From assembly GCF_025643255.1 (NCBI RefSeq), contig NZ_CP087112.1:1-64000 (forward strand): a stretch of DNA of 64,000 bases, given 5' to 3'. Source of the DNA: Halomonas sp. 7T. GTDB lineage: Bacteria > Pseudomonadota > Gammaproteobacteria > Pseudomonadales > Halomonadaceae. The position numbers and the translations under genes are program-made. Of this stretch, positions 56,952-64,000 are shown one piece after another. The notes below the pieces were generated by a model. The model saw only the letters and a program-made list of their open reading frames with translations. It searched no databases and was not told the DNA's origin. Numbering within the stretch: the stretch's first letter is position 1; every line of letters starts with the position of its first letter.

Positions 56952-57119
56952 TTACTTTTCCGTCTTGAATTTTGCTTTGCAATTACCGCTCATACACATT
57001 GTACAGTAGTGCTCCCTATCTTCGTGTTGAGTACCCTCAGCAATGGCAGTGCCGCAGTTGTTGCAAAGCAGAGTGCTAATGCCGTCTTCGACTTTCACAA
57101 TTGCATATTCGTAGTCCAT
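56952..57119 (-). CDS. Small zinc-ribbon-like protein
   Basis: 55 residues from the ATG at 57119, preceded by cggagc; the longer frame to 57221 is not supported. Cys19-x2-Cys22 and Cys39-x2-Cys42, with an extra Cys47, predict a zinc ribbon, in a short acidic N-terminal beta part (YAIVKVEDGIST). Ends with a basic CKAKFKTEK tail. Function not known. It is one of three isolated small genes between 56736 and the tRNA. The 216 bases before it (56736-56951) hold nothing recognisable. Confidence 0.65.
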   Translation of the reverse strand: MDYEYAIVKVEDGISTLLCNNCGTAIAEGTQHEDREHYCTMCMSGNCKAKFKTEK

Positions 57120-57359
57120 AAAATGCTCCGTTATGTCCCCATGCTGCAAGAGTGGAGAGTAATACCTTGTCGGCGAAAGCCAACCCTTTTCTCGTCCCCT
57201 TTTGACGGTGCTATCGAGCATCAGTTCAAATGCTGCGGGTTACCGGCATATGGGTAGGCGCTTTTCGCTACCTTGGTAGTGCAGGATGAAAACTTGGTCG
57301 GAACAGGCCTTACCTTTCACCCGTCTAGTGATCTGATGTGACCACTGTTCGACCGGGCT

Positions 57360-57749
57360 TTAGGGATACATAAGATTTTCCAACTCATCTGCCCGTTGAG
57401 TGGTTTCGCTGAGCAAGCATGAATTGGCGTTGATGCGTGCCATTGTTCCCCCTTCAGGGTCAGCATAGAAACTGCAATTGGCTTCTTTGTATGTAATCCA
57501 TGCGCGTTGGGCAGTAAGTAACTGGTCGCGCCGTTCACTGCTCAACTGGCTACGAAGCTGCTGGTAATTATCATTGAGCCTCTGATCCTGACGCTCATAT
57601 TCGTTGGATATACAGGTGACTATATCGAGGGTGCTAAAAGCTTTCTGCATGCACGCTTCATAGGAGTGTGAATATTCGTTACCGTAAGCGATGCCGCTCG
57701 TCAGAAGGGTGGCGACGAGTAGAAGACGTTTGATGTGGAGGCGTTTCAT
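57360..57749 (-). CDS. LprI-like (DUF1311) exported protein
   Basis: 129 residues with a signal peptide (cleavage near AYGNEY). The mature part has the lysozyme-inhibitor LprI/DUF1311 plan: Cys33, Cys46, Cys92 and Cys111 presumably in two disulfides, with RLNDNYQQL and LLTAQRAWITYKEANC. Members bind and inhibit C-type lysozymes in some bacteria; others are uncharacterised. The gene stands alone; the 240 bases before it on the left and the 267 to its right hold no other supported gene. Confidence 0.82.
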   Translation of the reverse strand: MKRLHIKRLLLVATLLTSGIAYGNEYSHSYEACMQKAFSTLDIVTCISNEYERQDQRLNDNYQQLRSQLSSERRDQLLTAQRAWITYKEANCSFYADPEGGTMARINANSCLLSETTQRADELENLMYP

Positions 57750-58016
57750 AGCGCTATTTCTCGCTGTTCAGTTTTTGTACTAGCGCTTGCCAGTAGAAAG
57801 GCGACGGCTGATTTAAATCCATTTTTTCTATTACTAAGATAGCCAATTATTCTGAAGTTGGTCATGAGTGCATATCCCACAGAACAGCAGAGGTTACTAA
57901 GTCGTGCAGCTGTTACTTTTTATCAGTGGTTCCACCGGGGTATACAACGCCATCTCTCGTGCATGTCGTTCGGCGTTTTCATCCTGATGCGCGTCAATGC
58001 CTTCCAATGCACGAAG

Positions 58017-58424
58017 TTAATAGGTGGGTAGGCCATGCTCACGCGCCCCAGCGAGTACATGGTGTTTGTACCAGGTATACGGGCGCAGACCGAGCGCGGT
58101 GATGTTGCCGATATACGCCTGCACCTCAAACTGTCGGTCACTTGCTAGGTCCGTGACGGTGAGCCACGTCTCGTTATACGCCTCTCCCAGCCCCTCATAG
58201 CGATCAAGCGTCGGTTTGTGATGAGACGCCACGTCCCAAATCACACCATACACAGCGGATTGCGCTGAGGCCGGCACAATATCGCACTTGCCTGAACCGT
58301 CACCACCGCACTGATGAAACGCCAAGCGGTAGGCGGGCAGAAGGGCAGTGGCCACAAAGCGAGCAGGAACGCGAGCTGCTAAGCGCTGAGTGGCCATATT
58401 GGAGCCGTAAGCAAAATAGAGAAT
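58017..58424 (-). CDS. Gamma-glutamylcyclotransferase-like protein with an abnormal start
   Basis: AIG2/GGCT-fold protein acting on gamma-glutamyl peptides. The substrate-binding motif YGSN is encoded upstream of the first ATG (58397), which falls inside it (FAYGSNMATQRL). No ATG, GTG or TTG lies in frame before that point; the best initiation site is ATT at 58424, with ggaagg 5 bases upstream, giving 135 residues. The catalytic Glu is at about 77 (LDRYEGLGE), and the C-terminus has YTWYKHHVLAGA. Either it uses an AUU start or it is a slightly decayed gene. Interval 57750-58016 is empty. Confidence 0.7.
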   Translation of the reverse strand: MLYFAYGSNMATQRLAARVPARFVATALLPAYRLAFHQCGGDGSGKCDIVPASAQSAVYGVIWDVASHHKPTLDRYEGLGEAYNETWLTVTDLASDRQFEVQAYIGNITALGLRPYTWYKHHVLAGAREHGLPTY

Positions 58425-58744
58425 GGGAACCTTCCGTGGTGTAGAAAAGATAAGTAATAGTATTTGTTCGGCATGCCGAAAAACGTGTGTCAGACCGTTA
58501 GGCTAACGAGGTGTATGAAAATGCGAGGTTAGGGCCATAGTGTTGCCAACCCTGACTGAATTCATGAAAGCGTTGATTTTAGCGTGCCTCATAAAACTTA
58601 GCAAAAGGCCGCGTAAATCCTCGCCCAATCGAGTCACACCTTCTTAGTAACTAGCATAAAGTGGGCTTTTCTTTAAACGGTCACGTATCTGCAATGGCGG
58701 TGTGGGCACAATTTGGGCACAGAGCTTTTTGGAATGACAGGCAT
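58425..58744. other. Gene-free region with direct repeat next to tRNA-fMet
   Basis: About 320 bases without a supported gene. Two copies of tgggcaca lie 11 bases apart at 58703-58710 and 58714-58721, in direct orientation. Short frames with partial similarity to nothing I recognise cover the repeat. The position just beyond the 3' end of a tRNA gene and the repeat pattern recall the arm-type sites of an integrative element, but no integrase gene is present. Confidence 0.35.
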
Positions 58745-58783
58745 AAAAAAAGGCAGATCAGTAAGTAACTGATCTGCCTTTCA
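58745..58783 (-). terminator. tRNA-fMet terminator
   Basis: Stem aggcagatcagt / actgatctgcct with the loop aagta; read leftward it ends in seven Ts. It lies 6 bases beyond the tRNA 3' end. Confidence 0.92.
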
Positions 58784-58789
58784 AAATAT

Positions 58790-58866
<77 letters not shown>

Positions 58867-59143
58867 TCAACGTGTTGCGTATTTTACGCATTTTTCTCGG
58901 TAAGTCAACCCCCTGCATAAAACGCTAGAAGGGCAGGTTGAGACTTTCATCGTGCTGCAACATTAAACGAGTAGAGCTATGCTTTCATTAAGCATAACAA
59001 AAAGCTTACTGTTGGTAGGTCGCACAAGAAAAACAGCGACGTACTATGAGTGTTAGAAGCGCTTCCGCGCTTATTTAGAATGGCTTGCGGCGCTATAACA
59101 TCGCTTAAAGTCCAAGCCATTTGTCATATCAGGGAGGTAGTCA

Positions 59144-59890
59144 ATGGCCAATCAAGCCCCCGTCGCCTGGGTAACTGGTGGAACTGGTGGAATCGGAACG
59201 GCAATTTGCCGATCGTTGGCGGATGCTGGTTATTTGGTCGTGTCGGGGTATCGTAACCCTGATAAAGCCAAAACCTGGCTGGAAGCCCAGCAAGCCGATG
59301 GTTACAACAACATTGTGTTATCCGGTGTAGACCTTTCCGACCACGATGCTTGCCTTGCGGCCGCTCGCGAGATCCATGAAAAACATGGGCCAATCAGCGT
59401 GCTGGTTAACTGTGCAGGCATTACCCGTGATGGCACGATGAAGAAGATGTCGTTTGATCAGTGGCACCAGGTCATCGATACGAATCTCAACAGCGTGTTC
59501 AACACCTGCCGCAGTGTCATTGAAATGATGTTGGAGCACGGTTACGGACGCATTATCAATATTTCGTCGATTAATGGTCGTAAAGGCCAATTTGGTCAAG
59601 TCAACTACGCGGCGGCCAAAGCGGGCATGCACGGGCTGACGATGTCGCTAGCTCAAGAAACGGCGACCAAAGGTATTACGGTGAATACCGTTTCTCCTGG
59701 CTACATTGCTACCGATATGATTATGCAGATCCCTGAGAAGGTGCGGGAGGCTATTCGCGAGACAATCCCGGTAAAGCGTTATGGAACGCCTGAAGAGATA
59801 GGCCGTTTGGTCACCTTCCTGGCGGATAAGGAGTCTGGCTTTATTACCGGCGCCAACATTGATATCAATGGTGGTCAATTCATGGGTTGA
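59144..59890 (+). CDS. phaB: Acetoacetyl-CoA reductase PhaB
   Basis: 248-residue short-chain dehydrogenase/reductase that reduces acetoacetyl-CoA to (R)-3-hydroxybutyryl-CoA with NADPH for polyhydroxybutyrate synthesis. Cofactor motif TGGTGGIGTA at 11-20, Asn114, Ser141/142, Tyr155 and Lys159 in NYAAAKAG. The beta2-alpha region GYRNP indicates an NADPH preference. Strong gggagg ribosome binding site. Isolated, with no phaA or phaC in the window; the 277 bases upstream of it are otherwise empty. It is closely similar in plan to FabG, but the length and motifs favour PhaB. Confidence 0.87.
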   Translation: MANQAPVAWVTGGTGGIGTAICRSLADAGYLVVSGYRNPDKAKTWLEAQQADGYNNIVLSGVDLSDHDACLAAAREIHEKHGPISVLVNCAGITRDGTMKKMSFDQWHQVIDTNLNSVFNTCRSVIEMMLEHGYGRIINISSINGRKGQFGQVNYAAAKAGMHGLTMSLAQETATKGITVNTVSPGYIATDMIMQIPEKVREAIRETIPVKRYGTPEEIGRLVTFLADKESGFITGANIDINGGQFMG

Positions 59891-59930
59891 GGGCGCTTCT
59901 GCCCGTGTCGTAAAGCGCGTAACAGTACTG

Positions 59931-59965
59931 AAAACGGGAGGCAGGTGCCTCCCGTTTCTGTTTTT
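59931..59965 (+). terminator. phaB terminator
   Basis: Stem aaacgggaggca / tgcctcccgttt with a 2-base centre, followed by the T-rich ctgtttttc, about 40 bases after phaB. It may also serve the convergent DUF349 gene. Confidence 0.82.
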
Positions 59966-60030
59966 CGTTACTGTTGCTTCTTACTCGCTTTCGGCTGTCG
60001 CGTGCTGATGCAGCAGGCGTTTTTCGTCGC

Positions 60031-62838
60031 TCAAGGATGGGGAACATGAGCCAAGCGGCTCAACATGCTATCAAGCTCTTCCACCTCTTTTTCCCACAGC
60101 GATTCTGGCATCGGGCCTAGCGCCAGCAGCGCTGCTAGCACATCGATAATTTCCTCTGCGCGGCTGCGTACAGTATGCATTCCTTCATTTAAACGCTCGA
60201 CCTGAATGGCTAAGCGAAGCGGTTCATCGCGCTGTTTAACGCTACCCAACGCTAACAGCGAAAGATGGACACGCAAGCGGGCAAGGTTATCTTCCAGCGT
60301 GGCTAACTGTTCAGTAGAGAGCGGCGTTGGTGTATCACGCCGTGATTGATTGCGCTGCTGATGGGCGCGGATAAACACGTCGGGTACCTCAGTGTCCAAC
60401 AGCGTAGAGGCATCCACCTCTTCTGTAGCACTGCCTGCGAGCGCCTGCTGATCGGCAGCGAGGTGTGCGTTGATCAAAGGTAGCAGGGCCTGCCACTGCT
60501 TCACGGTTGCCGCGACCGCTAGACGGCTTAGGCGCTCACGCTTGGCGCGGACAATGCCGCTTAATCGCCGCTGCATGCCATCGCTGCGGCGATTGCGAGG
60601 CAATGGCTCAAGCTGGCTGGCTTGTTTTAGGTAATCATCTAAGCGGGAAGCTTCGTTAGCGTGGGCAGGCTGCCAGCTATCCATTTGATCAATCAACGTT
60701 TGCATGTCATCCAGCTGCTGTTGCTGGCGGGCCGCTTGCTCGTTCTTATGGGCGTCTCGCTGAGCAAACAGCTGGTCGCAGGCGTGACGGAATGCTTTCC
60801 AGAGCGTCTGCTCTTCGCCTTTAGGAGCGCGTCCCAGCTGGCGCCACTGCTGCTGAAGCTGTTTGGTTTGGGTAATGCGTTGTGCTAACGGTTGTTCACT
60901 ATCGTTTTGCAGCGCTTGTACTTGCTCAATCAGCGCGTGCTTTTGCTGTCCAATATGCTCAGCGCGTTGGTCAATGAGGCGCTGTAAACGATGCCGAACA
61001 TTGCCAAAGCGACGCCCAATGGCTTCCGCTTGCTCTTTGGGAACCGGGCTGTAATCACGCCATTGATGACGGGCTTTGTCGCGAATCTCTCTTAGCACAT
61101 CGGGGTCCGCATCTTGCGCGGGTTGGTCAAGCAGGGTTTCAAGCTGTTCACACAATGCTTCACGATGTTGCAGATTGGCTTCACGCACTTGGTTGAGCTG
61201 TTCACGCCATGGGGACAGTCGCTCGTGAATCCGGTCCGAGGCCGCGCGGAAGCGGGCGGACTGTTCACGATTGGCTGCGGCGTCGCCGAGTGATTTCCAC
61301 TCTTTTACTAACTGGCGATGGTGGCGGTTCAACGCGTCTTCGGCCATGTGCTGGTCGTCTGCAAGCGCTTCGATGCTGGCACAGAGCTGCTCACGTTTGG
61401 GGCCTGCCACAAAGCCACGCCAGTCGCGCAGTTCCGCAAGCCGCGCGGCAAGGTGCTTGAGGCGGGCTTTGTGCGGTTTGGCGTCATCGGTGGTGAGCGC
61501 TTCTAACGAAGGCTTGAGCTGTTGATATAAACGGCTGGCGCTTTTAAAGGCGCCGCGCTCAAGCAGGTGCTCAAAGTTATCAAGCTCGCTTTTAAGGGCG
61601 TTAAGCGACGGTGACGGCTGATGTCGCGCCGCGGTTTGCGTCGTTAATGCGGCCTGTGCGCGTTTTAATAATGCCGGGGGGGCAAGGTCACTGGGCCATG
61701 CACACTGCTCAACCCGTGCCGCAAGGCTGGCGTGGTCGGGAAGAGCGAGCGCGTTTTCAAGCGCACTGGTGTTCTCTTTCCAGCGCTGCCACGCCTCCAT
61801 GCAGAGTTCGTAGCGGGCCAGCGCTTGGGTATAGCGCTTCTGCACAGGTTCACTCGGCGGGTGTAGGTCTGAGAGCGACTGCCAGCGTTGTCCCAGCAGC
61901 TGGCGCTGGGCATGCAGGCTATCGATGTCTTGTGAGGTGACTTCGCTGGCTTGGTGTAAGCCTTCGAGTGTTTCTTCTAGTCCTTCTAGCAATTGGTCGC
62001 GCGTGTTTTCAGCCTCTTCTCTTCGCGCAAGGCTTTGCTGGCGTGCCAGCTCTTGTGTCTCATGGTCATGCAACGTTTTACGACAGCCCAGCAGGGCTTG
62101 GTGAAAGCGTTGTTCCTGCTCCATAGTGGGCGGATGTTCCAGATGTTGCCATTCACGCTCCAAATGCCGGAAACGACCGCCATACAGCGGCTCCCAAGGT
62201 GCTTTGGCATGCTTTTCTAACTGCTGAAGCAGCTGCTCTCGCTGGTTTTGCTGCTCGGCAAGCCACTCGGCATTGTTGCGGGACTGCGTCAGCTTTTCCC
62301 GCGCTAGGCGTACGACCTGGCGATCCCGTCGCGCTTCTTTAAGCAGCCGCTTGAGATTTTCTTCATTCTCAATGCGCTGGGCCGCCTGGTGGCGTACAGC
62401 TGCGACGCCGTTATGGCACGCTTGATGCGTAAGGTCTTGTTCGTCACTCAGCTGCTCAAGGGCGGTGAGGCGCAAATTGAGATTGTCGCCTTTTAAAGCG
62501 ATGGCGTTGAGCAGCCGAGGTTCTGACAACTTGGCGACCAGGGCTTGGCGCTGAGGTAGGTCAGCGTGCCCTTCTGTGCCGGTTAACCGTTGGCAGGCAG
62601 CATTGAACCACGCTTCATGCTGTGGGTGATGAGCGTAGCCGTCCACAACGCCTTGAAGATCATCAAGGGCTAATAGCGCGGCAAGCTGTATATCATGGTC
62701 GCTATCTTGCGCTAACGCCTGTAGCGCGTCGCGCTGTGCGGGTTGCTGTGGGTCTAGCTGGTTGAGTGCCTTAAGACGCACCTCGGGATCTGGGTGTTGC
62801 CACCGAGGTGCGAACAGGCGTCGTAACAGTCCGTGCAT
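60031..62838 (-). CDS. Large DUF349 domain protein
   Basis: 935 residues, Gln/Arg/Glu-rich and nearly all helical. The first 100 residues look like HEAT-type repeats (PEVRLKALNQL, DSDHDIQLAALLALDD). At least five DUF349-type segments follow, seen as repeated W-x-x-L or QW..LG motifs (QQLEKHAKAPWEPL, RQLVKEWKSLGDA, LQQQWRQLGRAPKGEEQTLWKAF). Widespread in gammaproteobacteria, role not known; relatives are proposed to act in nucleic acid or ribosome-linked stress. No membrane helix or signal. Isolated on the minus strand, divergent from minC. Confidence 0.87.
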   Translation of the reverse strand: MHGLLRRLFAPRWQHPDPEVRLKALNQLDPQQPAQRDALQALAQDSDHDIQLAALLALDDLQGVVDGYAHHPQHEAWFNAACQRLTGTEGHADLPQRQALVAKLSEPRLLNAIALKGDNLNLRLTALEQLSDEQDLTHQACHNGVAAVRHQAAQRIENEENLKRLLKEARRDRQVVRLAREKLTQSRNNAEWLAEQQNQREQLLQQLEKHAKAPWEPLYGGRFRHLEREWQHLEHPPTMEQEQRFHQALLGCRKTLHDHETQELARQQSLARREEAENTRDQLLEGLEETLEGLHQASEVTSQDIDSLHAQRQLLGQRWQSLSDLHPPSEPVQKRYTQALARYELCMEAWQRWKENTSALENALALPDHASLAARVEQCAWPSDLAPPALLKRAQAALTTQTAARHQPSPSLNALKSELDNFEHLLERGAFKSASRLYQQLKPSLEALTTDDAKPHKARLKHLAARLAELRDWRGFVAGPKREQLCASIEALADDQHMAEDALNRHHRQLVKEWKSLGDAAANREQSARFRAASDRIHERLSPWREQLNQVREANLQHREALCEQLETLLDQPAQDADPDVLREIRDKARHQWRDYSPVPKEQAEAIGRRFGNVRHRLQRLIDQRAEHIGQQKHALIEQVQALQNDSEQPLAQRITQTKQLQQQWRQLGRAPKGEEQTLWKAFRHACDQLFAQRDAHKNEQAARQQQQLDDMQTLIDQMDSWQPAHANEASRLDDYLKQASQLEPLPRNRRSDGMQRRLSGIVRAKRERLSRLAVAATVKQWQALLPLINAHLAADQQALAGSATEEVDASTLLDTEVPDVFIRAHQQRNQSRRDTPTPLSTEQLATLEDNLARLRVHLSLLALGSVKQRDEPLRLAIQVERLNEGMHTVRSRAEEIIDVLAALLALGPMPESLWEKEVEELDSMLSRLAHVPHP

Positions 62839-63019
62839 GGATCATCCTGCTAAGAGGTGCGGAGTGTGAAAAAATTCAGACATCGATGAGCAGGCGGTTG
62901 CAGTCCTGGTCGCTGTCGCTTAGCTTTGCCTTAGCGCTGTGAGTTTTCCAGCGAGTCACAACGCAAAGCGCGAGATTGCGCTACCCTTATCTTACCTGAA
63001 CATGACATGGAGTTCGGCC

Positions 63020-63775
63020 ATGAGCCTCAACGCCAACAGTGCCGACATAGCCTTCACCTTCAAGGGCGGCATGCTGCCGATGACCGTCATGGAGCTAAAT
63101 AGTGCTGACCCGGAACATATACGACGTCAGCTAGCGGGTAAATTGTCGCAATCCCCTGCATTCTTTCAGCATACACCGGTTGTGCTGAGCGTGGAAAAAC
63201 TTGATGAACCGCACTTAGCGCTTGAGCGTATTTGTGCCGTATGCCGGGACCATAAACTGCTGCCCGTTGCCGTGCGAGGGGGGGCCGAGCCTGTGCGCCA
63301 ATCCGCATGGGCACTGGGGCTAGGCTGGTTTGCCCCGATAGAAGAGGGCCGAACCAAACCCTTAGAAAGCGTTAGCCGGATGGCAGAGCCAGAAGCAGCA
63401 GATGAGTACGCTGCAGAAGAATCGAAGGCTCAAGAGAGCGTGCCGGTAGCCACGCGGCTCTATCGCGGCACGGTTCGCTCTGGGCAGCAGGTCAGTGCGG
63501 CAGAGGGGGATCTGGTAGTGGTGGGTGCGGTTAACGCAGGCGCTGAAGTGCTGGCAGCAGGCAGTATTCATGTGTACGGAGCGCTGCGAGGCCGTGCGCT
63601 GGCAGGCATTCATGGGAATACTCATGCAGGCATTTATTGCCGAGAACTGGACGCCGAGCTGCTCTCGGTGGCGGGTAATTATAAGCGGCTGGAAGATATT
63701 GATTCGCAGCTGCTGGGCCGGGCAGCAGAAGTCCATTTTGTAAAAGAGCAGCTGGAAATTAAACCATTAGGTTAA
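63020..63775 (+). CDS. minC: Septum site-determining protein MinC
   Basis: 251 residues from the ATG at 63020, with ggag 8 bases before it; the open frame to 62939 adds 27 residues and lacks a good site. The N-terminal domain (about 1-105, AFTFKGGMLPMTVMEL) inhibits FtsZ, an Ala/Glu-rich linker follows (about 120-140), and the C-terminal right-handed beta-helix has the GDLVVVGAVNAGAEVLAAGSIHVYG-type repeats and RGRALAGIHGN that bind MinD. First gene of the min operon, with minD after a 157-base gap. Confidence 0.94.
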   Translation: MSLNANSADIAFTFKGGMLPMTVMELNSADPEHIRRQLAGKLSQSPAFFQHTPVVLSVEKLDEPHLALERICAVCRDHKLLPVAVRGGAEPVRQSAWALGLGWFAPIEEGRTKPLESVSRMAEPEAADEYAAEESKAQESVPVATRLYRGTVRSGQQVSAAEGDLVVVGAVNAGAEVLAAGSIHVYGALRGRALAGIHGNTHAGIYCRELDAELLSVAGNYKRLEDIDSQLLGRAAEVHFVKEQLEIKPLG

Positions 63776-63932
63776 GTCGTCTGCATGAATGTGCGTTGAT
63801 GTTTCATGCCTAGCGACGTCGCACGCGCTATCCGTTAAAGTGTGCCCGGTTGATGACATTGACGTGCTCGTTAAGTGCAGGACGAATTGAGAACAGCGTC
63901 CGCCGTATACGACTTCAAGAAGGAAGTGACTC

Positions 63933-64000
63933 TTGGCCAAAATTATTGTAGTGACCTCAGGTAAAGGGGGGGTCGGTAAAACCACTAGTGCAGCTGCCAT
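63933..64000 (+). CDS. minD: Septum site-determining protein MinD, N-terminus only
   Basis: The window ends in codon 23. The first residues, AKIIVVTSGKGGVGKTTSAAA, are the deviant Walker A (GKGGVGKTT) of the membrane ATPase MinD. The start appears to be TTG at 63933, preceded by aaggaag. The 157 bases between minC and minD hold no other feature I can support. Confidence 0.92.
   Translation, partial: MAKIIVVTSGKGGVGKTTSAAA

Noticed and set aside
57923..58141. Minus-strand frame of 72 codons overlapping the GGCT-like gene
   Set aside because: Out of frame with the recognised protein, and without a ribosome binding site.

Overview
The window looks like a chromosomal segment of a halophilic gammaproteobacterium of the family Halomonadaceae (Halomonas/Vreelandella type). 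This rests on the 16S rRNA sequence (nt 8254-9786), moderately high GC, and conserved gammaproteobacterial neighbourhoods (yggS-proC-yggT-metX beside pilT-pilU; ribF-ileS-lspA-fkpB-ispH followed by type IV pilus minor pilins; minC-minD). The genus is an inference from remembered sequence features, not from a search.

Layout. 1-7800: metX (cut by the window edge), yggT, proC and yggS on the minus strand, divergent from pilT-pilU; then anmK and tyrS. 7801-13330: a complete rRNA operon (two promoters, boxA, 16S, a spacer without tRNA genes, 23S, 5S, tandem terminators). 13500-26000: small single genes and short operons, namely a tiny acidic lipoprotein, a Tim44-like protein, an isochorismatase-fold hydrolase, yaaA, an aldo/keto reductase, a Sel1 protein, a DEDDh exonuclease, a five-gene minus-strand cluster (membrane protein, thioesterase, unknown, DUF501, LOG), an HNH protein, a PatB-type lyase, a CnoX-like thioredoxin, and an exported rhodanese plus DsrE-like pair. 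26000-34140: rpsT, murJ, then the ribF-ileS-lspA-fkpB-ispH operon. 34200-38000: a compact pilE-pilV-pilW-pilX set ending in an unusually large PilX-like protein with a repeat-rich C-terminal part and no pilY1. 38000-43800: trpS, DUF1090, a BASS transporter, an unknown protein and a GAF-PAS-PAS-GGDEF-EAL protein. 44000-51850: a purine catabolism operon read leftward (xdhA-xdhB-xdhC-guaD-purine permease) headed by a perfect-armed palindrome that resembles a RutR operator. 52100-56740: telA with an XpaC-like partner, yheT and a second aldo/keto reductase. 56740-58790: a gene-poor strip with three small accessory genes ending at initiator tRNA-Met, possibly an eroded integration site. 59100-64000: phaB, a long DUF349 protein, minC and the first codons of minD.

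How the genes work together. PilT/PilU and the minor pilins serve type IV pilus retraction and priming, and the EAL protein may link this to c-di-GMP. XdhAB with its maturation factor XdhC, guanine deaminase and the permease form a route from imported guanine or hypoxanthine to urate. LspA and IspH sit with ileS and ribF in the standard housekeeping order. PhaB implies polyhydroxyalkanoate synthesis, with the synthase elsewhere.

The most interesting points are the large PilX-like protein in a cluster lacking PilY1, the RutR-like operator, the tRNA-less rRNA spacer with a long hairpin, the gamma-glutamylcyclotransferase whose conserved N-terminus lies upstream of any normal start codon, and the putative integration scar at tRNA-fMet. 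I found no CRISPR array, intact insertion sequence or prophage.
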